Shown here: positions 11,268 through 20,546 of the stretch, in pieces
Layout: every line of letters starts with the position of its first letter
Position numbering within the stretch: position 1 is the stretch's first letter
Assembly: GCA_022570795.1 (NCBI GenBank)
Contig: JAKUDP010000023.1
Coordinates: forward strand, 1,054,001 to 1,118,000
Reading direction: 5' to 3'
DNA: 64,000 nt
Origin: Sphaerulina vaccinii
Lineage: Eukaryota; Ascomycota; Dothideomycetes; Mycosphaerellales; Mycosphaerellaceae
Position numbers and translations under genes: made by a program
Notes under the pieces: generated by a model
Told to the model about the DNA's origin: nothing
Database searches by the model: none
The model's input: the letters and a program-made list of their open reading frames with translations, nothing else

Positions 11268-12026
11268 TTACAGTCTCATAGTAGTGACTCGCTTTCCAGT
11301 TTCTTTGCTCTCTCGTCCAAAAAGTCCTTGATTATTGCGTGTCTTGCCTCTGCTACCATCTAAAGATGGAAATTCCTTCGGACAATTCAAGTCCGGAGCC
11401 TTGGGGCTGGCAGGTCTCTGAGAAGTGATTGAACCTATCTGAGAAGTGATTGAGCCTTCGTCTGCAGATTGCTCTGCACGAGGTTCTTCTCCCCGATCAC
11501 CAGGACTCGCAGCCTGGTCGTCAGCAACGGTGATTTGTTCTTGAGAAGTGACATCGCCCTCGCCATCGGAAGGCTTTTCAATTGTCTTCAGCTTTTCAAT
11601 TGTCTTCAGAGAGCTGTCCATTCCACCACTACCAGGTAATGGTGAAAGGTCATGCGGGGTAAATAAGTCTGTAGTCTGTTGAGGCATTCTGGATGCCAGA
11701 GAGGGCATCGAGCCCTCGTTGATGGGACGCTCTCCAATATGTTCTTCGTTCCTGTCGCTGGGGCTCGCAGCCTGGTCGCCAGCACTTTTGTTATGTCCTT
11801 GAGAGGATGGCTGTCCAACAGCTTCTTCTTGCATGTCGCCTGTCTCCTCCTTGTCCAAAATTGCGGCCTGGTCGCCAGCACTCTTAAGCTTGAACTTACA
11901 GGTTGTCAACTGTGACAGCACCATCGCCGATATTACAAATCTCCAGATGTTGTGCGCATGCAGGGATGGTTGATCTGCTACCAGAGAGTACAACTCCTGT
12001 GCCAGAAGCGCAAGACGTTCGTCCAG
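11268..12026 (-). other. in-frame open stretch continuing past the NOT2 stop (possible C-terminal extension)
   Basis: Directly after the TAG of NOT2, in the same reading frame, 252 sense codons follow before a TAA at 11268. The first 40 or so codons read as a convincing helix-forming protein ('LDERLALLAQELYSLV...'). The rest is hydrophilic with internal duplications: 'SAGDQAA' twice plus a third 'DQAASPGD' copy, 'KTIEK' twice, 'GSITSQ' twice. There is no good ATG at its beginning, so it is unlikely to be a free-standing gene. It could be joined to NOT2 by an intron that removes the TAG (the sequence just before it ends in CCTAG, an acceptor), or be reached by stop-codon readthrough. A strong donor (GTAAGT) near 11900 hints at further splicing inside it. 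Confidence 0.45.
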
Positions 12027-13778
12027 CTAGGACGGGCTCGTCATCGCGTTCTGATCGGTAGATGATCCTCCAACGGGGCCTCCGTTCATGCCACTAAGAC
12101 TCCCAGCGCGGTTTCCCGCACTATACGCGCCTGTTGATGCTGCAGGCGCCACCTGAGTAGCCAGGTGAAGGTGGTCATAGTCCAACGTGATTGCACGACG
12201 CTCCCGCCGCCAGTTCTTTTCGTCGAAGAAGATGTAGACGCCACGCTCACTACGATCGTCAATGCGTTGAGGTGCACCGCCCACTGGTTGGCCTTCGGTA
12301 AGATCGAGGAGTGACGGACCAGCAGCTGCATTTGCTTCACGGGTGTCCTTCTGCAACCATTTCCTGAGGACTTTGTGCCATCGCCAGTCACGGGCATTCA
12401 GTTGCCCGGCGGCCAGCTCCTGCATGACATCTCTCGGCATCGTGTAGAATATCCAGAACAAGACATCTGGAAAGCATCAGTAATGGTTCCATAGTGTTTG
12501 AAGGTATAGCTTACCATCGCCGAAGGCAGGCATCCTCTCGGCTATGTCTGGAACATTGTTGACGGTATACGCGGGAGGTAGGCGAAATGATGGTACAGTG
12601 TGCTGGCTCCTGAAGTCGTAGGCGGAGTCGGAAGGCCCTCGTGATGGAAACGGGAAGAATGTCGAAAAGAGAGGGTCTCCACTATTAAGATCAAGGCCAA
12701 TATCGGAACTTGACTGTCCCGTGAGCATGGCAGTGTTTCGCTCGAGATTTGGCAGCGTATCGTCGGGCGGTTGCCCTGACTCCACTGCGCGCCTGGCCTC
12801 CAGCCGAGCCATTAGCCCGGCCATACCATAACGTTCACGGTCTGTCATATCTGCCCATCTCTTCACATTCGACGCAAGTTGAGGGGACTGGCCATCGAAA
12901 GTATGCTGCTGCATCCCAGGCTGAGACTGGGGCGTGGGCTGCCCACTGCCGATCGGCGCCTGCTGGCTGGAACCAGATGCTTCACGCACGGCTAGATGCG
13001 ATTGCTGACCATTAGGCACAGGAATCGAATCGCTGGGACTCCCCAGAACACTGCTACCTAAGCCGTTCTGCCGCGAAGAGTCGCCGTTCGATGAAACGTG
13101 GTCGTTTTGTGGTTGAAAGTCGGAACGTCCTGCAGCAGAGCGATCTTGCTGCTGGGGCCGCTGGGGTTCGTACTGGTCCGACAATTGTGAAGGCGCCGCC
13201 GATGGAACTCGTTGCTGTATGGATGGTAATGATGAAGACTGCGGAGGTTGAGCCTGTCGCACAGCATTGCTATTCCAGTTGTTCGAGTTGTAGTTGGATC
13301 TCCCAGACCCGGCCAATGTCGGGAAGTCACTGTTGTCAATCAGCACAAGCACCTCTTTGGCAGCGACCCGAAGTCGTCGTCTGCAGAAGGCACGCTCTTA
13401 CTTCATGTCAATTTGCGTCTGACCTCCTCCTCCCATAATTTGTGCGAAGCCGGAAAGCTGCCCAGGACGTGCCAGACCTGGCGCTCCAAAGCTACTGCCT
13501 GATGCTGGGGCACCAAATGACCAACCTGCTCCTGCATTCCCGTTCCCCAGACCTGTCTTTTGAGTGTTCTGCAGTCTCGAGTTCTGCCGCGAGTTGGGCT
13601 GTGCGCCGAATGAAGCCATGTTCATGTTGCGCAGCGATTGCGATTGGCTGCCTATGTCATCGACACCTTCGTCAGTCACTGCATCGCTGTCTTGGTAATA
13701 GTTCGGAGCCAGTTGAACGCGATGCTGCTGTTGCTGTCTCTTGCTGCGAACACGCGTGCGATGTCGGGCATCTGCCAT
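12027..13778 (-). CDS. NOT2: NOT2, CCR4-NOT complex subunit (three exons)
   Basis: Exons 13778-13402, 13329-12515 and 12466-12027 join with correct phases (introns of 72 and 48 bp) to 543 aa. Hallmarks: the 'DFPTL' motif right after the first splice, long Gln/Ser/Pro-rich disordered middle, and a C-terminal NOT-box: 'VLFWIFYTMPRDVMQELAA', then 'ARDWRWHKVLRKWL' and 'GVYIFFDEKNWRRERR'. NOT2 (yeast Cdc36) scaffolds the CCR4-NOT deadenylase with NOT3/5 and NOT1 and acts in cytoplasmic mRNA decay and in transcription. For intron 1 a nearer AG would break the frame; the acceptor at 13330 restores both frame and the conserved DFPTL. The stop used here may not be the only end: the frame continues open beyond it (see the 11268-12026 entry). 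Confidence 0.9.
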
Positions 13779-15935
13779 GGTGGTTGCGGTTGTTGTGTCG
13801 GATGCAGAAGCGCGGTGGTCCAGAAGAGGTGAATAGTCCAGGAATGACAAACGCAGCTACTATCATGTGAAGATTACGTACCGCTACGGGCGTTCATCGT
13901 ATGGTGTATCTGTATCTGTATCTGGTGCTTGTCTGTCCCTCGTCACTTCCTCGATTCCTCCACTAGTTCTCGGTGGTGTTGCCGTCGTCGCCGCCGCTGG
14001 TGCTTCCGACTCTGCTCGGTGTCGGTACTGTTCGGACCAGTTCTGGAGATGCGTATGTAGGTGTCGCGACGTGCAGTGAGAGATTGGTTAAGCAAGGCGC
14101 AGATGCTACTTCACTTCAGTGCAGTTTGACAGTTCTGTAGTACTGCGTGTTAGAAGTGAGCTCTCAAATGGACTAGTGGCCTGCAAGTCACAATTAAGGC
14201 TCCTTCCGCGGCTTGGGATGTTGATCTTGTCCACATTCATTTTCTCGCACACCTGGCGAACACATACAATCACAGCAACCTCCATGATTAACGCACTCGT
14301 GGTCCCTGCAACCATGGCACTGACCGGATTGTATGGTATAAGCTGCCACACACACCGCCTCAAGCTACATGTACCGTGAAGACTCCAAGTGTCAAGCGTT
14401 GCCCTCATGACGAGGTTGGTCGTGTGACTACAGAGCTCAGCCATCAAAGCTAACCACTTCTTGGCTCGAGGTATACATGTAGTACGGTAGGCCTCGGATC
14501 GTGAGACGCCCGACCTCGTTTGCTTCTCTGACCTCAGCATACTGAACTGTACTGCCTGCCACTGTTACCGTCGTCAGCCATGGATCATCTCGCCATACCA
14601 CAGCATACCACGATCGTTGCACACCTACATCAGACATCTTCTCATGAAAGGCTCACCGACTTAATCGATCGCACTGCGAGACACCGGAGCTCCACTCGTG
14701 AGCGATCAGCCATTCGAAGCAAAGCGCGCGAAGCTGCGAATCAATCAGACTTATACGCTCGGGATTCATGGCGCGCGGAACTGAGCATGTCTCGCACTGT
14801 GTGGACAGCAGTACTGCTTCTGCTAAGTGCTATAGTCTTGGTAAGGTAGTCCGAAGACTGACCATGCTCACCTAAGGTCGAGGAAATTGGTCATTGCCGC
14901 CTCCCAGCTCTGAACTTTGTCTCCGCTGCTCAGTGCAGAGCTTAGTCGATCAGATCTTACCCGTGCGGCAACGGAGAATACTTGATCATAAGAGTGGCTT
15001 CCACCTATGATTCTTGGTGTGATCCACGCAGCTCGGCGCAGAGACAACGCAAGGGCGGCAACGACCATTTTCTTCGAGCCTTGGTCCGGCGCGATCACTT
15101 CAGATTACATACTAACATTCTGCAGCAAATATATCTACCTTCTCTGTTGCCGGGAGGCGGAAGACACGCTTTCTGGTATCTCGATTCAAGGCATACATAC
15201 AAGTTTAGCTCACGTCCGCAACTCGTGAGGGATGTAAAGCCCAGCACGACGACGGATTGGGTACCTCGATTTCAGCAAATGGCGTTGTTGGCTACACTAA
15301 GTGCTGTTGCACTCGGCTGCGAATGGGTGCTGGAAAAGTCCTGGCTTTTGCGGTTGGACTCCGTACAGACTGACACATATCCAATATGAACGAAAGACTT
15401 TGCATGAACCAGCAAGCTTAACATTACTACATGTGACCTTAGAGATCATAGCGGAAGATCCCAATTGGACATCGTACTCAAGCTTGCTAATCAGTAGTGA
15501 ACACGACAACAGGGATCAAAGTCCAAATGGACAAGATCATATGAGAGCATCACGCCAATCGATATAACTTAGGAAATTTCCAGCTTTGTATACAGAGAAA
15601 GCCTCACGAACAAGTCCGAACTAAAAGCAAAAGTGCAAGGACGTCCTGTTGAGCGAAACAATCGCCCCAGTCCTATAGCCTGAGGAACCATTCTCCATCA
15701 ATGCGTGTCTTATTTGCACTTTCTCCTCCACATTACGAGGATTCTTCCGTCGAGCATCAGCAATGCCAACGACTTACCGAGTAGACCAATATGGCCTGGA
15801 CGACTATCGATCAAGCGACGATTTCAATCCCGTTATGACACCAACACTGAGTCTGAGGATCTATATAGAAAGGGAAAGCCAAAAGAGTTATGCCTGATGC
15901 TATATCAACACAAGGCGAAAAAAGCATATCGAAGC
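13779..15935. other. long non-coding stretch
   Basis: About 2.1 kb between the NOT2 start and the tRNA-Arg locus. A short (TATCTG)3 run lies near 13908-13928. Open frames are short and mutually overlapping, none with family features. It holds the NOT2 promoter; nothing else could be supported. Confidence 0.4.
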
Positions 15936-15941
15936 AAAAAA
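15936..15941 (-). terminator. T6 tract, RNA polymerase III terminator of the tRNA-Arg locus
   Basis: Six T residues in a row on the minus strand, beginning 16 nt past the last base (15957) of the reconstructed tRNA. RNA polymerase III stops at runs of four or more T. Confidence 0.6.
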
Positions 15942-15961
15942 TGTACATTGATGATGCGACC

Positions 15962-16015
15962 CTGCAGGAGTTATTAGACACATATCACACGCACGAAGGT
16001 TGCAAAGGAGCTTAC
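15962..16015 (-). other. mRNA-type intron 3 in tRNA-Arg (54 bp)
   Basis: Starts GTAAGC, has a branch-like TCTAATAAC, and ends CTGCAG on the minus strand. It lies between tRNA positions 68 and 69 (3' acceptor strand). Its second half is clearly similar to intron 1. Confidence 0.6.
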
Positions 16016-16037
16016 ATCATGGGACTCGAACCCACAA

Positions 16038-16091
16038 CTAACAATATTGTCAGAACGAATGCAGACTAGGTGACCAGCAGGCTCTGCTTAC
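16038..16091 (-). other. mRNA-type intron 2 in tRNA-Arg (54 bp)
   Basis: Starts GTAAGC, has TTCTGACA (a near-ideal fungal branch site) about 16 nt before the TTAG end. It interrupts the variable loop; its exact removal restores the standard AGGTT loop. Confidence 0.62.
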
Positions 16092-16132
16092 CCTTCCGCT
16101 TAGGAGGCGGACGCTCTACCATTGAGCCAAAC

Positions 16133-16185
16133 CTGAGAGGTTGTTAGACTCATATCATACCACAGGTTCGTACCAAGTAACTTAC
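16133..16185 (-). other. mRNA-type intron 1 in tRNA-Arg (53 bp)
   Basis: Starts GTAAGT, has TCTAACAAC as branch site and ends CTCTCAG. It lies between tRNA positions 4 and 5 of the acceptor stem. The stretch 'TGATATG.GTCTAA.AAC' is shared with intron 3, indicating a common origin. Confidence 0.62.
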
Positions 16186-16189
16186 GGCC

Positions 16190-16711
16190 AATCGGATTGG
16201 ATTAAGCAATTCATGGTGGCCCGAGCGCGTGGTTGAATATGTACCCTCATGATGGGGAAGTCTTGGCATGAACCGTGGGGATGGCGAAGGAATAATGGAA
16301 GTCTTCGTAAACACACTCTACATCGACAGCATACCCCACATGGTCAGCGCGCTGTTGTTCATTCTCGAGAAAGAAAATCCTGCTTGGGACGTAAATCCTT
16401 TAGCACTGCTATCAGCAGAGAAGCATTGATGCTGAACAATCGTCCAAGTGTTCATTGCGAGCCGATTGACTCTACCTTGACCAGACGGAGCGTAGAATCT
16501 GGAGCTGGGAAGTAGATGGACGAAAGACCCAGTCTGGGAGAAATGAGCTGGTGATATGGTCTTGATCCCTTTATCTTGTGGCTGTCTTGCTGGACTCGAA
16601 TCTCTACTCCTCATGGTCCTCTATATCGTCGACTGTTTTCTGGGCTCCGAATCTGTATCCTTCAAGGTCTGTCCACCCGATGTCCACGGGTATTGTTCCC
16701 CCACGTGAAGT
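16190..16711. other. intergenic
   Basis: Upstream flank of the tRNA locus and 3' flank of the oxidoreductase gene. No other feature is seen. Confidence 0.4.
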
Positions 16712-17983
16712 CTACAACTCCACAACCACCTTCTTCGCGCTCACGCCAGCCTTGTTGGTATCCAAGCCCTTCTGCACATTCTCCAGACCCTTGCCGACCA
16801 CCAGTGGCTCTGGTACTGCCAGCAGTTTACCCTCTTCCAAAGCCTGTGTAACATACTTCTCCCAGATAGGATTGTTCACTTCATTGATAGCGAACACGTT
16901 ACCATACTTCACACTCTCCGGTACATTCTCCGGTGGTGGCAAAGTGCCTGCAACATTGGCACCTCCTAGCTTCTCGGCGATTGGGAACACGAACTTCAAC
17001 GAGCCTTCGTTGGCGATCGCATCGTAGACTCCTATGAATTCTCCCCCAGCGGCCTGAATAGCCTTGACAGCATCTTCGACGATTGTGGGGTCCTTGTAAT
17101 CGAGTGCTTCGACAGCTCCTAGCTTCTTGACGAAGTCGTGGTTGTGCTTGCTGGCAACAGCGACGACTTTGGCGCCAGATGCTGTGGCAAGCTGGATCGC
17201 TAGGGCACCGACTGAAGATGATCCTCCCCACACGAGAATAGTCTTGTTCAGTAGCTGCGGGTTCAACGATGGGTATGGCAAGCCTAGAAAGCCCTTCTCA
17301 CGGGTATCGTACAGTCCTGCATAAGGAGTTAGCAAACGAGTATCTCCAAAAGCTGCGACTTTGTCTCTGCACTGGCCGCCTCAGTAGGCTCATGCTCAGT
17401 CAGACATCAGAAAGACGAGAAACTTACCTTGGCCGGCTGTATCGATAGCGAGTGGCAGTACGGTCGCATGCGCGAATGAGATCTTCTCTGGCACAATCGC
17501 TGCGAAGTTGGCTGTTATGGTAGTATAGAGCTGGAAGCCACCATTGCTGTTTTGTTGGCTAGCAAGAGAAATGGCATGCCCAAGCACACGATCGCCTTTC
17601 TTGAACTTGGTAACATTCTTGCCGACTGCATGGACAACTCCAGCCACGTCTGTGCCTAAGACGAAGGGGAATTCCTTGACAAAGAGGCCATAGTCTTGAA
17701 TCTTCCAGTCGACTGGCGATTCGTTAGGACACAAGCCATAGCCATAACATCATGTCTCATCACATGTCTCGGCATGGGTTGTGCCTAAGGGAACGTACCT
17801 GGGTTGATGGCAATAGCATGGTTCCGGACGACAACATCATTATCACCAGGAGTTGGCAAATCAGCTGGGCCAACCTGTATTCGTGTTAGCTTTCCTCCCC
17901 CAAACAACATTGTCCTTGGTGACACATACTCGTAGTGGCTTCTGTGCCCCGTCGATGAAGGCTGCTTGGTTCTGTTCTGCCAT
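16712..17983 (-). CDS. CipB-like quinone/zinc-type medium-chain oxidoreductase (four exons)
   Basis: Exons 17983-17930, 17874-17799, 17712-17428 and 17316-16712 join in phase to 339 aa; the introns (55, 86, 111 bp) all have GTATGT, GTACGT or GTAAGT donors and CAG acceptors. The protein has the GroES-like half ('VVVRNHAIAINPVDWKIQDYG', 'LGTDVAGVVHAVG') and the Rossmann half with 'VWGGSSSVGALAIQLA' for NAD(P)H binding. It belongs to the medium-chain dehydrogenase/reductase superfamily, close to fungal CipB / trans-enoyl-reductase-like proteins. The Cys/His ligands of zinc alcohol dehydrogenases are not seen at the usual place ('NPVDWK'), so it is probably a zinc-independent enoyl or quinone reductase. 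No polyketide synthase is nearby, so a role in secondary metabolism is not supported. Confidence 0.88.
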
Positions 17984-19183
17984 CTTGTCTAGGTTGGTTT
18001 CCGTGAAATTTAGATGATCCTTGTTCACAGGGAAGAGGAAAGAGAGAAAGGACTGACTACCTTATGAGCTTTCAGGCGGATTACCAATATGGTCGTTGCA
18101 ATGGCACAATTCTATGCCGTTCATGCAATAGCGCATCTTGATGACGTGAACTCCGAACAGCTCGCCTTTTTCAGGTACAGGTACGCGATCAGGTACCCGA
18201 ATGCTTCGCTATCTCCATCTTCGCCGACCTTCAACTTCGATACCATCCAAGCTGACTCGGTTCAATCATGACCAGAGATGGATGCGTGTAGGATGGATGA
18301 GCTAACAGAAGAAGAGGAGGTGTTCGAATCTGGCTTACAAATCACCACCAACTTGTTGAGGACAGAGACAGGCTTTTCGTCAAAAAGCACCACTCGATTG
18401 TACTGCACACAGTGTGCACGATCAATCAGTCACGCGTCCAGTCCAGGAGTGAATTGAAAGGCATGGCGCTCCGAGCACGATTCAGCCTCTGCAGCCTGAT
18501 GGGCTTCGAGCCATGGGGAGCATCAAGAGCTTGGGTCAGGACAAAGAGGAAAGCGTCTAGGAGCTGCTTCTGAACGGAGATGTCATGGAGCGTTACTCTT
18601 ATGCTGAGACGCATAAGGGGAAGCCGTATACCCGTAGTCTTGTGAGCCGCAACAGCGTGTACCTTGGAGAGACCCGAAAGAGGTCCGTGCTACGATTCTG
18701 CTTCAATCAGCATCAGCGTCCGCCTGAAGTCCCGTTGCTGCATGGCTTTCGACATTCTTCGGCTTCAACAGGCAAGTTGATCGCAGCACGACGTATATCT
18801 TACCTTGAAGGTCGCCCAACAGCCGTGCAAAGGAAAGGCGGTACACTTATCTGGGGTTTCAAAGTCTGAAGAACGAGATGATCCCTTAGACATGTCATAA
18901 CAGTAAGCAATGCTGAGCTGTTGTCTAAAGCAGTGTCAAAAGAATTGGGACACAAATCAAAACCTCATAAGAGATCACGTACGTCGATATCTTGATCGTT
19001 ATCGTGACGCTGACAATAGACGTCCCTTTCATCAGTACATGTAGCGTTCTACATCGCACGGAGCCGGGTCAACAAGCAGCAACGAGTCAAGCTGGTGTCC
19101 AACGTCTATGTTGTCCAAAGACCAAACTGTTCCGGACACCGATGGCGATTCTTTCTCGAAACTTCTCTCTGAACCCAACACAG
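17984..19183. other. long intergenic stretch
   Basis: 1.2 kb with the oxidoreductase promoter and the 3' flank of the C2H2 gene. Short overlapping open frames only; none supported. Confidence 0.4.
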
Positions 19184-19738
19184 CTACGATGAACCTCCCG
19201 CCAACTCCGGATGAGCTCTCCTGACATGACGATCACGCGTGTCCTTCCGAACAGATGCATAAGTACAAGACGGCTCCGGGCAGCGATAGTTCTTGTCAAG
19301 GATGTGAGTGTCTAGATGGCGGATGAGGTCTCGATTCGTGGAGAACGTCTTCTGGCAGACGTCGCAGGAGAATGGTTTGAAGTGGTAACGAAGGTGAGCA
19401 CTGGGTTTGCATTAGTGATGATTGATGTTGTCAGGGTGGCCAACGTACTTGAGGCTTCTTCGGTTGACTTGCTTGAGACAATGTGGACATTGCTCGAAGC
19501 GTTGGACACGCTTGGGACTAGTCTCCAAGGTGTCTGTCTGCGATCGAGTAGGCAGGACACCACTTGTAGACGAGCCAGCGGTGATCATCTGAGCGAAATC
19601 GTCGTCGATGGTCCAAGTGTCTTCTGCATAGCTCTGTGGAAGGTGTCGCGGACCGACATCTGTCACTGGACAGTGCATAAGCATATCGCTCTGTCAATAC
19701 ACGACTGCAGACTGACCTTGATTGCCTGTTGTCCCCAT
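19184..19738 (-). CDS. small C2H2 zinc-finger protein A (three exons)
   Basis: Exons 19738-19717, 19665-19449 and 19400-19184 (introns 51 and 48 bp) join in phase to 151 aa. The first finger-like element 'CPHCLKQVNRRSLN-AHLRYH' is split by the second intron. A classical finger 'FSCDVCQKTFSTNRDLIRHLDTH' and a third 'CPEPSCTYASVRKDTRDRH' with a final His in 'RRAH' follow. C2H2 fingers usually bind DNA, so a transcription-factor role is likely but inferred. The start is uncertain: an alternative exon beginning at 19846 would need a 38-bp intron, at the lower size limit. The protein shares the arrangement of two C-terminal fingers, the second of C-x4-C type, with the genes at 45243 and 49264. Confidence 0.68.
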
Positions 19739-20546
19739 TGGCGAGCTTTCATCCGGCCCGCTTCTGACTTCAGTCCGGCTGTTGGCGACATTCCACTGCT
19801 GTATGATCACGCATACCATTCTTCATCAGCAGATTGCGGATTCATGTTGGTCTTGGCATTGGGATTGAGATGAATAGAAACAACAATAAGACACGAGCTA
19901 CAGTTGGAGGTGAATGTCCTCCTGCGGCCTCTGCAGTGCACGCGGTGAGCGCCATGATTTTTCCCATGCTCCGCGAAAGATCAAGCCGTAGTTCTTTGCT
20001 GCTGTATGCACAACCTCACTCCAGTTTCCAACCATCCAATGAACTGCGTCCGCGCGCTCCCGCGCTTGGCAAACCGACGTCAAACTAAACCTTGGAAGTC
20101 AAACGCACTAAAATAGGATTAGCTGTTAGTTTTTAGGGAGTAGCCCTCAAACCAGGTTAGGGACAAGGCTGAAATCTTACCTTGAGCTAAGCAGCGACCA
20201 CCACAGCAGGACGCAAAAGACCTCCGACAGTTCTTGCTTCGTCGCGGCCGACTAGGTCACTCGCTTGCTGTCTAGTATCGCAGCCGCCAGGTAGATAATG
20301 GGCCCCATCGTGCGGAGTCGTGATCGAACTGAGATCCTGCCAGCGAGAGTAGGGCATCCTGTTGCTGGTAAAACGAGATGCACGAGAACTGTTTCCAGCG
20401 CTTTGAGTAGCACAGGCACGTTGCCATCAACGTCGCCTAGGGAAGACGTAGCTGGAGAGATGCATGGATGTTGATATATGCTTAGTTCAGCGTAATTGTT
20501 CCTGATCAGTAAGCACTCATCCGAGTCAGATATCCAATACCCACCA
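19739..20546. other. intergenic
   Basis: Between the C2H2 gene and the 3' end of the PhoD-like gene. No supported gene, RNA or repeat. Confidence 0.4.

Larger units (their letters stand above)
15957..16189 (-). tRNA. tRNA-Arg(CCT) interrupted by three GT-AG introns
   Basis: Read on the minus strand, four pieces (16189-16186, 16132-16092, 16037-16016, 15961-15957) total 72 nt and fold as a complete tRNA once three 53-54 bp GT...AG segments are removed. Acceptor stem GGCCGTT pairs with GATGGTC over all seven positions (four Watson-Crick, three G-U). The D stem is GCTC/GAGC, the anticodon stem TCCGC/GCGGA with loop CTCCTAA (anticodon CCT), the variable loop AGGTT, and the T stem GTGGG/CCCAT. 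The A box (TGGCTCAATGG) and B box (GGTTCGAGTCC) are intact inside exons. A T6 terminator follows. Without removing the segments, the acceptor ends pair poorly and the variable loop is 59 nt long. The usual tRNA intron site (after position 37) is not interrupted. What is seen is the sequence and pairing; that the segments are spliced out is inferred. A tRNA-derived pseudogene is the alternative. Confidence 0.75.

Noticed and set aside
16011..16136. Plain tRNA-Arg with a single 54-bp insertion and ends at 16136 and 16011
   Set aside because: The acceptor strands then have two mismatches out of seven, whereas the three-intron model gives full pairing, correct total length and explains the repeated GTAAG...AG flanks.
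16712..17983. Secondary-metabolite cluster around the CipB-like reductase
   Set aside because: No polyketide synthase, NRPS, P450 or pathway regulator next to it in this window.
19684..19716. 26-bp intron in C2H2 gene A
   Set aside because: Too short for fungal splicing; the 51-bp alternative keeps phase and has a branch-like site.
19818..19846. Extra first exon of C2H2 gene A (MNPQSADEE...)
   Set aside because: It would need a 38-bp intron; possible but at the lower limit, so only the downstream start was annotated.
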